Source of the DNA: Citrobacter freundii
GTDB lineage: Bacteria; Bacteroidota; Bacteroidia; Chitinophagales; Chitinophagaceae
Assembly: GCA_003243445.1 (NCBI GenBank)
Contig: QFQQ01000029.1
Coordinates: forward strand, 1-64,000
Direction: 5' to 3'
DNA length: 64,000 nt
A model generated the notes under the pieces. It did no database searches. It was given only the letters and a program-made list of their open reading frames with translations, and was not told where the DNA came from. Both the position numbers and the translations under genes were made by a program. Each line of letters starts with the position of its first letter. The stretch's first letter is position 1. This document shows, one piece after another, positions 17,744 to 28,456 of this stretch.

Positions 17744-18194
17744 TATATTATATATGGTGTCCGTTTGGTGAATGAGAGCAATACTGCTTACACCTCCCAA
17801 TTCTATCCATGATTATTAACCCGGTCAGGGAAAACGTTTTCGTAAACACATCCCTGATCCGGTCTTTCCCATCTACTTTTCATCCCTCATCAGGCCACGC
17901 CATGCCTGTCAGCCACAGAAAGCGCCGGCAACGTTCCCGGAGTACCGGGTTTTTCGTATGCAGTAGTGGCAAAAAAGCGCAGAACGACCGTTTTGGAGCT
18001 TTTTAAAAAAGCCCGGTATAAAAATTTAATAGCTAGAGAGTTACGAGTTACATTTTTGGCGACTTTTTACTTTTTTTCAAATGCAGTAGTGATGCAGTAG
18101 GGAGATTTTTGAAAAAAGTGCGTGGTAAACCTAGATTCACTTACGTCAACCGCCTACTTTTTTTATTAACCCAAAACGATTAAAACTGCTTGTC
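17744..18194. other. Leader region of the susC/susD operon
   Basis: No gene is supported. The frame at 17809-18006 is Ser/Arg-rich with no family character. The last ~150 bases are A/T-rich, with several T-runs (for example near 18055-18075 and 18153-18165), and probably contain the susC promoter. No single -7/-33 pair is convincing. Confidence 0.4.
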
Positions 18195-21100
18195 ATGAAG
18201 AAACTTCTTCAGCATCGACTCTGTGCGATCCTACTAATCCAACTGCTTTATTTCAGTGTTGCCGCCCAGGACAGGGTTGTGTCCGGGACGGTAACAAGTT
18301 CAACCGGCCAGCCACTTGAAGGCGCAACAGTGGTAGCCAAAGGAACATCAGGCGCAACCACCACTGATGCCGCCGGCAATTTCCGCGTAAACGTTCCGTC
18401 CGGCGCCAAACAATTACTGGTATCATATATCGGATATTCGACACAGGAGGTATCGGTCCCTGTCTCCGGTTCCATTTCCGTAAAGCTCGAATCAACGGCT
18501 GCCGCCAGTCTTGAAGAAGTGGTGGTCGTAGGTTATGGTACACAGAAGAAAAGTGTGGTTACCGGTGCGATCTCCAGTGTACGCGCGGCTGACCTGGAGA
18601 ATCAGCCGATCACAAGGGTTGAGCAGGCTTTGCAGGGCCGTACATCCGGTCTTACCATTTCATCCAATTCCGGTCAGCCAGGTGCCGCCGCCACAGTACG
18701 TATGCGCGGCTTCACTTCTTTCGGTAATGGAAAGAACGAACCGCTATGGGTTATTGATGGAGTGGTGATCGATAACGGCGGTATCGGTTACCTCAACCAG
18801 GACGATATCGAATCAATCGAAGTGCTCAAAGATGGTGCGTCGGCGGCGATCTATGGTACACGCGCTGCTGCCGGTGTGATCCTGATCACCACTAAAAAAG
18901 GCAAAGCCGGAACGCTCCGGATCAATTATTCCGGTTTCTATGGTATTCAACGCCCAAGCAAAAAACTGGATCTGTTGAATGGTACCCAATATGCAACCCT
19001 TCGCAATCAGGCCCTGGTTGCTGCAGGTCAGGCCCCTGCTTTTGCAAACCCTGAATCTTTTGGTAAAGGAACAGATTGGCAGGATGAGATCTTCAACAAC
19101 AGCGCTTCAAAATACAACCAGGAATTCAGCGTAAGCGGTGGCAATGATAAAGTGAGCTACTTCACTTCGTTTGGATATAATAATATCCAGGGAGTGGTTG
19201 CTACGCCGGTTTCAAAATGGCGCAGGACCAATATCCGCATCAATACTACGTTCAGACCGGCAAAATGGATCAGCTTTGGTGAGAACATAGGTTACAGTAA
19301 CGCAAAGAACAGCGGCATTGGTGAAGTGAACCGCGAGTTCGGCGGTATCATCAGCTCAGCGATCAACCTCGATCCAACAACTCCAACCATCATTACAGAC
19401 CCTGCGGCCCAGGCTGCTTATGTGCCGGCAAGCGCAACCAACCTCGCCGCTGCAACAAGAAACCCCGCAGGTCAGTTATACGGAATTTCTCCTTATGTAT
19501 TACAGGAAATGAAAAACCCGCTTGCCGTAATCCAGAACAGGCTTGGCAACTATGGATGGGATCACAACTTTGTAGGTAATGCATTCCTCGACATTACTCC
19601 TGTGAAAGGTCTGCTGATCCATTCAACCGTTGGCAGCAAAATGGCATTCTACGGAAGTGAAACCTTTACTCCGGTTGCTTTTTACAACACCGCAACCGCG
19701 ATCAACCAGTCAAGCCTCAGCCGTTCCACCACTTATGTGATCAACTGGAACATTGAAAACACGATCTCTTACAACCGCATCTTTGGTAAGCATAACGCTA
19801 CTATTCTTGGCGGTTGGGGTGAGTACAAAGACGGGAACGCACGCGGCGCAACCGTTGTTTACCAGAACATCCCCGCGCGCACGTTCGATGAGGCTTCTTT
19901 CCGCTTCAACGCGCTGCCTGCCAACAGGCAGAACAGCAGCGGCTCCGATGGAACCGATCACCGTATCAATTCTCTCTTCACCAGGTTACAATATAACTAT
20001 GATGATAAGTACCTGCTGACTGCATTGTTACGCCGTGATGGTTCTTCCCGTTTTGGCTCCAACAATAAATTCGGTTATTTCCCTTCAGTGTCACTCGGCT
20101 GGGTTCCAACAATGGAAGAATGGTTTCCTAAAGGAAAAGTGCTTACCAGCCTGAAAATTCGCGGTAGCTATGGTGTAACCGGTAATGACGGTGGTATTGC
20201 AGACTTTGCTTATGTGCCATTGATCGTTGCCGGCGGACAACGTAACTATACATTCGGTACAACGGATGTGGTAAACATCGGTTACAGCCCCGGCGCGCCT
20301 GCGAACCCTGATCTGAAGTGGGAAGAAACAAGCCAGCTCGACATTGGTTTTGATGCGATCTTCTTTAATAACCTCAGCCTGACGGTGGATGTATATAAGA
20401 AGAAAACAACCGGCATCCTGCAAACACCAGCAATTCCTGGTTATGTTGGATACGGAAGCTTTGCACAGAACTATGATGATGTGGAGAATAAAGGTCTTGA
20501 AATCGAAATGGGTTACAAGAAACGATTGGGTGATTTCAACCTCAGCGTGAATGGCAACATTTCTTTCTATCAGAATAAGGTAACCAAACTTCTCCCTGGT
20601 CAAACATTTATCGAAGATAACAGCGCAACATTCCAGAACATGGGTAATATCACCCGTACCCAGTTGAATCAGCCGTATCAGCGTTTCTTCGGTTATCAGA
20701 TCCTCGGCATTTTCCAGTCTCAGGCAGAAGTAGATGCATGGGTGGGCGCTGATAAGGTAACCAAACTGCAGCCAAATGCAAAGCCTGGTGATCTGAAGTT
20801 TGCCAACCTGACAAACGATAACATCATCAATGGTGATGATAAGATGTACCTGGGCAACCCTAATCCAACAGTAAGCTATGGTGCAACGGTCAATCTTTCT
20901 TATAAAGACTTTGATTTCTCTGTATTCGGTAGCGGTTCCGGCGGCAACCAGATCTTCCAGGGTTTGAGAAGGCTTGATATTGCTGCGGCAAATTATCAGA
21001 CAAAATACCTGGATGCATGGACGCCGACAAACACCGGTGCAACATTGCCACGCATCGTGAACGGTGATCCGAACGGTAACTATTCTAAATTAACAAACCT

Positions 21101-21365
21101 GTATCTGGAAAACGGTACATTCTTTAAAATACGTACTCTCCAACTTGGTTATAATCTTCCGAAAAGCATACTCAGCAAGATCGGTGCAAGCAGACTGCGT
21201 GTTTATGTAATGGCTGAAAACCTGTTCACTTTCACTGGTTATAGCGGCTTCGATCCGGAGATCGGCGTAAGCCCTGACTCAGGCGGTGGTGCTCAGTTCG
21301 GTATCGACCGCGGCGCTTATGTTCAGCCCAAGTCAATCATCTTCGGTTTAAATCTTGGATTCTAA
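18195..21365 (+). CDS. SusC/RagA family TonB-linked outer membrane transporter
   Basis: 1056 residues. A signal peptide (1-24, ending SVAAQ) is followed by a carboxypeptidase-regulatory-like domain (GTVTSSTGQPLEGATV, about 30-110). Next come the SusC signature (EEVVVVGYGTQKKSVVTGA, near 112-130), a plug domain (VRMRGFTSFGNG, PLWVIDGV, IESIEVLKDGASAAIYG) and a 22-strand beta-barrel to the end (LNLGF). With its SusD partner it imports a glycan oligosaccharide or peptide across the outer membrane using TonB energy. There is no N-terminal anti-sigma-contact (STN) domain, so regulation is probably by the neighbouring Y_Y_Y protein or another regulator. Confidence 0.96.
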   Translation: MKKLLQHRLCAILLIQLLYFSVAAQDRVVSGTVTSSTGQPLEGATVVAKGTSGATTTDAAGNFRVNVPSGAKQLLVSYIGYSTQEVSVPVSGSISVKLESTAAASLEEVVVVGYGTQKKSVVTGAISSVRAADLENQPITRVEQALQGRTSGLTISSNSGQPGAAATVRMRGFTSFGNGKNEPLWVIDGVVIDNGGIGYLNQDDIESIEVLKDGASAAIYGTRAAAGVILITTKKGKAGTLRINYSGFYGIQRPSKKLDLLNGTQYATLRNQALVAAGQAPAFANPESFGKGTDWQDEIFNNSASKYNQEFSVSGGNDKVSYFTSFGYNNIQGVVATPVSKWRRTNIRINTTFRPAKWISFGENIGYSNAKNSGIGEVNREFGGIISSAINLDPTTPTIITDPAAQAAYVPASATNLAAATRNPAGQLYGISPYVLQEMKNPLAVIQNRLGNYGWDHNFVGNAFLDITPVKGLLIHSTVGSKMAFYGSETFTPVAFYNTATAINQSSLSRSTTYVINWNIENTISYNRIFGKHNATILGGWGEYKDGNARGATVVYQNIPARTFDEASFRFNALPANRQNSSGSDGTDHRINSLFTRLQYNYDDKYLLTALLRRDGSSRFGSNNKFGYFPSVSLGWVPTMEEWFPKGKVLTSLKIRGSYGVTGNDGGIADFAYVPLIVAGGQRNYTFGTTDVVNIGYSPGAPANPDLKWEETSQLDIGFDAIFFNNLSLTVDVYKKKTTGILQTPAIPGYVGYGSFAQNYDDVENKGLEIEMGYKKRLGDFNLSVNGNISFYQNKVTKLLPGQTFIEDNSATFQNMGNITRTQLNQPYQRFFGYQILGIFQSQAEVDAWVGADKVTKLQPNAKPGDLKFANLTNDNIINGDDKMYLGNPNPTVSYGATVNLSYKDFDFSVFGSGSGGNQIFQGLRRLDIAAANYQTKYLDAWTPTNTGATLPRIVNGDPNGNYSKLTNLYLENGTFFKIRTLQLGYNLPKSILSKIGASRLRVYVMAENLFTFTGYSGFDPEIGVSPDSGGGAQFGIDRGAYVQPKSIIFGLNLGF

Positions 21366-21383
21366 TCAAACAACAAAATCATC

Positions 21384-22901
21384 ATGAAACATAAATTCTT
21401 ATATACAGCATTATTGGCCTTCGGCCTTCCGTTGCTGAATGGTTGTAAAAAAGAACTGGATGTGAATCCGCAGGAGCGTATCCCATTCCAGAATTATTAC
21501 AAAACAGAAGCCGATGCATTTGCCGCACTCGTTTCTGTATATGATCGCTTCGGATTTCAGTCCGGCGGTTTGTATGATAAGATCGCGATCATGGACGTAG
21601 CGGGTGACGACCAGTTGGCTGGCGGCGGTGGCCCGTCTGATATCAATGATCTGCAGGTGATGTCAAACTATACACTGAACGCAAACGTAGGACCTCAGGG
21701 GTATCTGTGGAACCGTGGTTACTCCGGTATCTATCGGGCCAATGTATTGCTGTCGGTAATTGACGGAATACAAATGGATGCCGCAAAGAAAGCCCGCTTT
21801 ATTGCGGAAACAAAGACCATGCGTGCGGCTTTCTATTTCGATCTTGTCACATTCTTTAAGAACATCCCGTTGATCGAAGGGATCGTGGATGTAAAAGATA
21901 TGTACAATATCGAGCAGACAACACCTGATAAGATCTATGCTTATATCGAGAAGGATCTGAATGAGGCAATTCCCAATCTTCCCAATACTGTTCCGATCGC
22001 AACGGAAGGTGGCCGTCTTACAAAAGGTGGTGCGCAGGCCCTGCTCGGCAAAGTTTTGCTGTCCCAGGAAAAATGGCAGCTTGCCGCCGATCAGTTCGCC
22101 GTGGTAAACGGTCCAAACCCCGGTGTGGATGCATCGGTCTATGGTTATAAATTGCTGCCCAACTTTGCTGATCTGTGGAGAACCAATAACAAGTTCAACT
22201 CAGAGTCTGTGATCGAGCTTACGCATAGCGGCAACTCAAATGGCGGTTGGGGTGATGCAGGAGCAAGCGAAGGAAATCTTCTTTGCATTATCACCGGACC
22301 AAGAGGTTATTCCCAGCTGAAACCTTCAGCACCGGATTATTTCTCCGGTTATAGCTTCCTCGTATTTACACGCGCATTTTTTAACATTATAAAGGATGAT
22401 CCGCGTAAGAATGCAACGGCAATGGATATCGATAGCCTCAAAGCAGCAGGAGAAGCCAATTACACGCCCGGTTATAATAACACCGGTGTGTTCCTTGCGA
22501 AATTCATCGCACGCACATCAAATAAAGCTGCAACAACACCTGAGCTGAACTTCGGTCAGAACATCTATGAGATCCGTTTGGCGGATACCTATATGCTCGA
22601 GGCTGAAGCGTTGATGAGAGCAAATGCGCCGGTTGACGCCAGCAGCAGAGCATATAAATTGTTCAATGCCGTCCGCGCCCGCGTTGGATTGCCTGCCGTT
22701 GCCCTGACACAGGCAAATCTTGAACTGGAACGCAGGCTTGAACTGGCAGGTGAAGGTCAGCGTTGGCTGGATCTCAGACGCTGGAACAAATCCGCAGCTG
22801 TGCTCGGCTCAAAGGGATTTGTAGCCGGAAGACATGAACTGTTCCCCATTCCACAGAATGAGTTGAATAATACGAAGCTCAAACAAAACCCAGGATGGTA
22901 A
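21384..22901 (+). CDS. SusD/RagB family lipoprotein
   Basis: 505 residues, starting 18 bases after susC. A lipoprotein signal has its lipobox around C21 (LLNGCKKELD). SusD-type features are the N-terminal NYYKTEADAFAAL helix, the TPR-like core (TMRAAFYFDLVTFFKNIPL) and the C-terminal RRLELAGEGQRWLDLRRW with the final LKQNPGW. It forms the ligand-capturing lid of the SusC transporter on the cell surface. The ligand cannot be read from sequence. Confidence 0.96.
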   Translation: MKHKFLYTALLAFGLPLLNGCKKELDVNPQERIPFQNYYKTEADAFAALVSVYDRFGFQSGGLYDKIAIMDVAGDDQLAGGGGPSDINDLQVMSNYTLNANVGPQGYLWNRGYSGIYRANVLLSVIDGIQMDAAKKARFIAETKTMRAAFYFDLVTFFKNIPLIEGIVDVKDMYNIEQTTPDKIYAYIEKDLNEAIPNLPNTVPIATEGGRLTKGGAQALLGKVLLSQEKWQLAADQFAVVNGPNPGVDASVYGYKLLPNFADLWRTNNKFNSESVIELTHSGNSNGGWGDAGASEGNLLCIITGPRGYSQLKPSAPDYFSGYSFLVFTRAFFNIIKDDPRKNATAMDIDSLKAAGEANYTPGYNNTGVFLAKFIARTSNKAATTPELNFGQNIYEIRLADTYMLEAEALMRANAPVDASSRAYKLFNAVRARVGLPAVALTQANLELERRLELAGEGQRWLDLRRWNKSAAVLGSKGFVAGRHELFPIPQNELNNTKLKQNPGW

Positions 22902-22965
22902 TCGTTTATTTCCTGGAATGATTGCAAGGACAATCTATCTGTAAGCAGTTAGCAATCGTTAAATC

Positions 22966-23003
22966 AAGTTGCCGTGTGTCTACACGGCAGCTTTTCTTTT
23001 TTA
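22966..23003 (+). terminator. Terminator after susCD
   Basis: AAGTTGCCGTGT (22966-22977) pairs with ACACGGCAGCTT (22982-22993) around a 4-nt loop, followed by a T-rich stretch. It ends the susC/susD transcript and separates it from the regulator gene. Confidence 0.85.
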
Positions 23004-23112
23004 TCTTTATCCGGGTGAATTTTTAACGAACTTGGCCCCGGAAATGATCGCTGTTTGAAAACCATTCCGTATCTTTTTATCATACTTGTATTGCCATAGA
23101 CAAAGCAACTGG

Positions 23113-26100
23113 ATGAGACGATTTTCTTTTTTCTCTGCTGAGAACTTCAGGACATTCCGTGTGGTGACGATCTTACAATCGCTGCTCTTTCTTCTTGTGC
23201 TTCATCTTTCAACACCCTCTTTTTCCCAGAATTCCGTACTGGTTCCCGAAATAATCAATTTTGATAAGAACGAATACGACGCCGGCATACAAAACCGTGT
23301 GATCGGTCAGGGTAGTAATGGACTCATGTATTTTGCTAACAATGACGGATTGTTGGTATATGATGGAACTTACTGGAGATTGTATGCATTGCCAAACCGC
23401 AGTATCGTACGCGCGGTCCTGGTAGATGGCGACAGGATCTATGTTGGCGGTCAGCAGGATTTTGGTTATTTCTATTTCGATGGCCGCGGTTCCATGGCCT
23501 ACCGCTCCTTAAAAGAATTGATACCACCGGGCGAAAATGATTTTGCCGACGTATGGCAGGTGGTCAAATATGAAAATGATATTTTCTTTCGCTCAAGCAA
23601 ACGGGTTTTTCGTTATACAGATAACAAGATCTATGCTTCCAAAAGTATCGACTGGCGATTCATCGGCACAAGCCGCGGGATACTGCTCGGTCAGCAATAC
23701 GAAGGAGGGCTGATGATGTTTGCCGGCGGACAGTGGCGTCCATATAAAACCAATTATGATTTCTCCAGAAATAAAATGATCATCCGCTCTATTTCCGACT
23801 TCGGAACGGATAAAGCGGTAATGGCTACTCTTCGCAGCGGTCTGTTCGTGCTGGATGTAAATAATCTTTACAGGTTTGATCATCCTTCCGTAACAAAGAT
23901 GTCCGCAGATCTGATCCACTCCACCTGCACCATCGATACCTCGAGGATCATTGTCGCTACCAAACTCGGTGGCTACTATGTGATGGCCACAAATGGAAAT
24001 ATACTTCAGCAGATCTCAAAGAAGGAAGGATTGCAAACAAATACTGTTAACAATGTCTTTGTCGACCGTGAACAGAATATCTGGCTTGGACTGGATAATG
24101 GAATTGATCTTGTTGTAAACAACAGTGCGATCAATCGCCTTAATCCCAATTATGAAAATAAAAGCCCGGGATTTACTGCAAGGGTTTATGATAATAAGCT
24201 TTTTGTCGGAACCAATGTGGGGCTTTACAGTATGCCGCTCAAATCAGGCTCGGGAGCTGATATCATGAAAGGTGATTTTAGCCTGGTGAAGAACAGTAAT
24301 GGTATCGTCTGGGGGCTTTCTGAAGTAAATGGTCAGCTGTTGATGGGAAAGAACGATGGTGCATTCCGTGTTGTCAATAATGAATGCGTTCCCTTTGACA
24401 CAACAAGTGGTTTCTGGTCTTTTCACGCGGTAGGCAACCAACAGCCAGTTTCGCGGATGATCGCGGGGACGTATAATGGTATCAATCTTTATAGTTTTAC
24501 TGATAATAAATTTAAAAGCCTGTTGATTCAGACGGTCTTCGAATCCGCAAGATATATCGTCACCATCGGTGATGAGATATGGGCCGCACATCCTTACCAG
24601 GGACTTTATAAGATCGGGTTTACTGATAGCGGCGGTTTGATGAACACGCAATACAAAGACGTTTATAACATACTTTCCTCGGGCCACAATCACCTGTTTA
24701 AGATCAGGAATCAGATGGTGCTGCTGACAAGAAAAGGCGTGTATGAGTATGACAGGAAGATGCATGATTTTAAGATCTCCTCTTTCTTTAACCAGTTTTT
24801 TCCTGCTGAATATGTATCATATTTAAGGGAAGATGAAAAAGGAAATATCTGGTTCATTCAGGATAAAAAGCCCGGGGTAATAGATCTTTCAAAACCGGGC
24901 AAACCTTCTGTCGTTTATTTTCCTGAATTAAATAATCGCGTGCTTGGCAACGATGATGAATTTATTTATCCGATCAATAAAAACAATGTGTTGATATCGG
25001 GTGATATTGGTCTTTATCATATCGATTATGAAAAATACGCGAATGCACATCAGCAGCTTCGCGTATTGCTTAGAAATGCGACCGCATCTTTTCAAAAAGA
25101 CAGCATTCTTTTCGGAGGGTACCAGGCCGATTGTGATACGCAGAACACAGCCCAGTTGTATACCCTCGCTAGAGAACTAAGCTATAAATGGAATTCTGTT
25201 CATTTTGATTTTTCCGCTCCTTTTTACGGCGGAACGGTTGAATACAGTTACCGTCTTGCCGGTTATGAAGATGAATTTTCCCCCTGGTCAAAGAAAACGG
25301 AGCGTTCCTATACCAATCTGCCTCCCGGTGATTATGTATTTGAAGTGAAAGCAAAGAATAGCTGGGTAGCGGAATCCGCGCTGAGTCAATTCAGGTTCTC
25401 CGTTTTACCCCCGTGGTACAGAACAGTGCTGGCCTATTTTCTTTATACCCTGGCTGGTGTTGCCGTGATCTATTGGTTTTATAAAAGACAACAGCGAAAA
25501 TATCTTGCGCAGCTTGCTGCAAAACAAAAAGCACAGCAGCAGGAATTCAAAGAAGCACAGCAACGATTGAAAGAAAAACATCAGCGTGAACTGGAGATGA
25601 ACGAAAAGGAGATCATTCGCCTGAAGAATATTAAGCTGGAAGCGGAGATACAGCATAATCATTCAGAGCTTGCTTCCAATACGATGAGTTTGTTGCAGAA
25701 AAAGGAATTGCTGAATCGCATCAAGGATGAAATAGTGCGTGTGCAGACTGAAGCGGATCCGGATAAAAAGGAAAAGAATATCCGCCGCATCATCAAGGTG
25801 ATCAATGATCAGTTGGAAATGGATGATGACTGGGAACGCTTCACCGTTTATTTTGACAGGGTGAACAATGATTTCCTTAAGATATTAAAGGAGAAATTTC
25901 CTTCTCTTACACCTGCTGATCTTAAACTCTGTGCATACCTCCGGCTGAGTTTATCTACAAAAGAGATTGCAGATCTGCTTAACCTTTCGGTTAGGGGTGT
26001 AGAGAGCAGCCGTTATCGCCTGCGCAAAAAGCTTGAATTACCCAATGAAATGAGCCTGCTGGAATACCTGGAAAAGATCGGAACAAATCCGAACGGCCCC

Positions 26101-26136
26101 GGTGAAATACCAATGCCAGCCGAAGGTGAAGCTTAG
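23113..26136 (+). CDS. Reg_prop/Y_Y_Y sensor with C-terminal LuxR-type HTH
   Basis: 1007 residues from the ATG at 23113 (an in-frame TTG at 23086 would add 9). A signal/TM segment lies at about 15-45. Two-component-type beta-propeller repeats follow (for example NIWLGLDNGIDLVVNN and LREDEKGNIWFIQD), and a Y_Y_Y domain (VEYSYRLAGYEDEFSPW, near 700-770). One TM helix (about 775-797) precedes a long coiled coil with Gln/Lys-rich heptads. The C-terminal helix-turn-helix (LRLSLSTKEIADLLNLSVRGV, here split: LSTKEIADLLNLSVRG) is at about 950-985. There is no histidine kinase core, so it signals directly from periplasmic ligand to DNA. Its place behind susCD suggests it controls that operon. Confidence 0.9.
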   Translation: MRRFSFFSAENFRTFRVVTILQSLLFLLVLHLSTPSFSQNSVLVPEIINFDKNEYDAGIQNRVIGQGSNGLMYFANNDGLLVYDGTYWRLYALPNRSIVRAVLVDGDRIYVGGQQDFGYFYFDGRGSMAYRSLKELIPPGENDFADVWQVVKYENDIFFRSSKRVFRYTDNKIYASKSIDWRFIGTSRGILLGQQYEGGLMMFAGGQWRPYKTNYDFSRNKMIIRSISDFGTDKAVMATLRSGLFVLDVNNLYRFDHPSVTKMSADLIHSTCTIDTSRIIVATKLGGYYVMATNGNILQQISKKEGLQTNTVNNVFVDREQNIWLGLDNGIDLVVNNSAINRLNPNYENKSPGFTARVYDNKLFVGTNVGLYSMPLKSGSGADIMKGDFSLVKNSNGIVWGLSEVNGQLLMGKNDGAFRVVNNECVPFDTTSGFWSFHAVGNQQPVSRMIAGTYNGINLYSFTDNKFKSLLIQTVFESARYIVTIGDEIWAAHPYQGLYKIGFTDSGGLMNTQYKDVYNILSSGHNHLFKIRNQMVLLTRKGVYEYDRKMHDFKISSFFNQFFPAEYVSYLREDEKGNIWFIQDKKPGVIDLSKPGKPSVVYFPELNNRVLGNDDEFIYPINKNNVLISGDIGLYHIDYEKYANAHQQLRVLLRNATASFQKDSILFGGYQADCDTQNTAQLYTLARELSYKWNSVHFDFSAPFYGGTVEYSYRLAGYEDEFSPWSKKTERSYTNLPPGDYVFEVKAKNSWVAESALSQFRFSVLPPWYRTVLAYFLYTLAGVAVIYWFYKRQQRKYLAQLAAKQKAQQQEFKEAQQRLKEKHQRELEMNEKEIIRLKNIKLEAEIQHNHSELASNTMSLLQKKELLNRIKDEIVRVQTEADPDKKEKNIRRIIKVINDQLEMDDDWERFTVYFDRVNNDFLKILKEKFPSLTPADLKLCAYLRLSLSTKEIADLLNLSVRGVESSRYRLRKKLELPNEMSLLEYLEKIGTNPNGPGEIPMPAEGEA

Positions 26137-26146
26137 ATCACCTTGA

Positions 26147-26998
26147 TTATTGTTTGAGATCTTTATAACTGATCAGTTCTATCTTTTTTTCCTTAATAAG
26201 CGCGATGATGGAGCGGTCCGTCCACAGATCTGTTACGCCCTGGCGATCCTCCGCAACGTTTTCATAGCCGATATGAAAGATCGCCCGAAGTTCTGCGTCA
26301 TCAAGACCGGGATGCTCCAGGAACAGGTATGTCTTGTCCGGCTGAAGTTTGTTGAGCGTACTGATAAAGCTTTTCTTCTTTTCTGCGAATGTTTTGTGTG
26401 GCCCGTCAAAACCAATGTACGACACATTGTTTTCTGCCAGATCGATATCAATATTGAATTCTTTTGCCAGTTTACGGGCTACTGAATTGATCTCCGGGGC
26501 GAGGCCGGTACAGTTCATATGGGTTGAAATATGACTGATACGCGGGATCTTTTTTACTGCCAGTTCGATCTGCGCTCTGAATTCCTTTTCAATGTCTTCG
26601 ATCTTCCATTTATTTTCCGATAACGAACGACCGGGATAATTTTTATTCGGCCAGATCATCGGCTGGAAATAGCCATCGGAATCCGTCAGGCTGGGACATA
26701 CGGAAACAGGTCTCCATTTAATATTCTCCCATTCACTGCTGAGTGCAAGATGAACGCCCACATCTACGCCTGGATTTTCAGCCAGCATTTTGACCGCTTC
26801 AGGAAACCACGGCGAAGGAACGATCACTTCGATGGACTGCTCAATTCCCTGTTTGTATGACCTGATCAGCGCAAGATTACCGCTGTGGGAAAATCCCATA
26901 TCATCACCACGGATGATCAGACGGGCTGGCTGTTGCGAATGAGTGATCAGGCTTGAGCATGCAAGCAATATTGGCAGTGCATATTTTTTTAAGAACAT
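26147..26998 (-). CDS. ChbG/YdjC-like carbohydrate deacetylase, exported
   Basis: 283 residues with a signal peptide (to about residue 20). The ChbG/YdjC/HpnK family of metal-dependent deacetylases, which act on N-acetylated sugar oligomers, is marked by IIRGDDMGFSHSGN (28-41, Asp-Asp metal residues), VDVGVHLALSSEW, the HISTHMNCTGL histidines (about 155-165) and a late FLEHPGLDDAE. Export distinguishes it from cytoplasmic ChbG. It lies tail-to-tail with the regulator gene, 10 bases between stops. A role in glycan side-chain trimming fits the neighbouring esterase at 29,082. Confidence 0.85.
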   Translation of the reverse strand: MFLKKYALPILLACSSLITHSQQPARLIIRGDDMGFSHSGNLALIRSYKQGIEQSIEVIVPSPWFPEAVKMLAENPGVDVGVHLALSSEWENIKWRPVSVCPSLTDSDGYFQPMIWPNKNYPGRSLSENKWKIEDIEKEFRAQIELAVKKIPRISHISTHMNCTGLAPEINSVARKLAKEFNIDIDLAENNVSYIGFDGPHKTFAEKKKSFISTLNKLQPDKTYLFLEHPGLDDAELRAIFHIGYENVAEDRQGVTDLWTDRSIIALIKEKKIELISYKDLKQ

Positions 26999-27116
26999 AA
27001 AGACAACTTAAGATTAGTGTGTGAGGGACCGGAGGAGCTGTTGTTTACTGCAATTTAAATTTACGGGCTTTAACCGGAGATTTTTTTATTTTATATTCAC
27101 CAATAATTCCTTTTTT

Positions 27117-28448
27117 ATGAAGAAAAACCTGACCGGTTTTGGTTTGTTTTCTTTTACTGTCAGCTCATATTTGGCTGCCTTATTTGTTGTGGTATGTGCT
27201 TGCTGTGTTAGTTGCAAAGGGCAGAATTCCCGTTTTGAAAAGATCAATAAAGATCTTCACAGTAAGGATGTATCAGTGCGTTCAAAAGCTATCAGTTCGC
27301 TGCGAGAGCTGAAACCGACAGTGAAAGAACAGGAATTGATGCTGGAGGAAGCTGCAAAGCCATTCCCTGTTTCCGAAACTTCTGATAAGTCTATTGGTGC
27401 GCTGATAATCGCGTCGGCGGCTGAGAATCCGGATATAATGCTCGTTGACATTATAGGGAAGAATTTTGCCAGATATGATGCGACGGGCAAACATGAGGCG
27501 CTGACCTATCTGTCAAAGGTGGACAATATAAAAAGCATCCGGTTGTTCACCGATCTTTTTACAGAAAATGCAAAGGAGGCATACGCTTTGCCCCCGGGCA
27601 TTCTGGAAAAGAACTATCGTTATAAAGAGATCATTTTTCCTCGATTGCTGACGATTTCAACACAGTCGCATGCTTATGCGGATGTTTTATTGTTATTGTT
27701 ATCGTATTTAGAGGCGGGTGAATTAAAGCCTTCCTCGGTGCAGGAACAACTGCCTTCTATTATCAGTTATAGCACGGAGCTAAGAAAAAAAATGAATACC
27801 AGGAGTGGGAACAAATGGGACGATCCTGAATTGTATGAGATATATAATAATGCAGGTATTGCTGCTGATCTGTTGGGGCATTTTGATACACCTGCATCAA
27901 AAATTGAGTTGGCTGAATATCTTGGTCAGCGGGATGTAAAAACGAAGATGTTTGCCGCAGTTTCCTTATTGAAGCTGGGGCAATCGATCTCCAATGCACT
28001 TGCGCTTGAAATTGCGGCTGATGCCGAAACAAGAAACTGGTTTTATGAATCGCTGAAGGCAATGAATAAGACCAGCATTTATCCCGCACAATTTAAGACG
28101 CAGGCCTATTTTGCCGAGGGTGATATGGTCAACTGGCTTACGTATCCTGCGGAGCTGGGGCGCGTGCCCGATGCAATTGAGCTGATGAAAACGGTGGAGG
28201 TTGATCTGCCCCGGCAGAAAGATAAGGCTGTGTTCTATTTGTTCCGGTTTAAGAGTGACAATGAATCTTTCAGGGAAGATGGATGGATGGCAGGCGTGGC
28301 TGGATATTATTTACAGTCTGAAATGCCTACTACAACGGCCAACGGATATACGTTTAGTTCGTTTGAAAAATGGGATGCGAAAACGCCAGATCAACATGTT
28401 GATGAGATCCGGAAACTTATTGATAACGCTAATAACGGCAGAAATTAA
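27117..28448 (+). CDS. HEAT-like repeat protein, probable lipoprotein
   Basis: About 443 residues from the ATG at 27117. The earlier in-frame start (27021) would put a non-signal stretch first. A hydrophobic N-terminus ends in a Cys-rich VCACCVSCKGQN, a plausible lipobox. The rest is mainly alpha-helical with short paired helices (VRSKAISSLRELKP, KMFAAVSLLKLGQS) resembling HEAT repeats, then a mixed C-terminal domain (VFYLFRFKSDNESFREDGW). No enzyme motif is seen. The function is unknown. Confidence 0.65.
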   Translation: MKKNLTGFGLFSFTVSSYLAALFVVVCACCVSCKGQNSRFEKINKDLHSKDVSVRSKAISSLRELKPTVKEQELMLEEAAKPFPVSETSDKSIGALIIASAAENPDIMLVDIIGKNFARYDATGKHEALTYLSKVDNIKSIRLFTDLFTENAKEAYALPPGILEKNYRYKEIIFPRLLTISTQSHAYADVLLLLLSYLEAGELKPSSVQEQLPSIISYSTELRKKMNTRSGNKWDDPELYEIYNNAGIAADLLGHFDTPASKIELAEYLGQRDVKTKMFAAVSLLKLGQSISNALALEIAADAETRNWFYESLKAMNKTSIYPAQFKTQAYFAEGDMVNWLTYPAELGRVPDAIELMKTVEVDLPRQKDKAVFYLFRFKSDNESFREDGWMAGVAGYYLQSEMPTTTANGYTFSSFEKWDAKTPDQHVDEIRKLIDNANNGRN

Positions 28449-28456
28449 GTTGATGT

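Noticed and set aside
17809..18006. 65-residue plus-strand frame before susC
   Set aside because: Ser/Arg-rich chance composition within an A/T-rich leader region.
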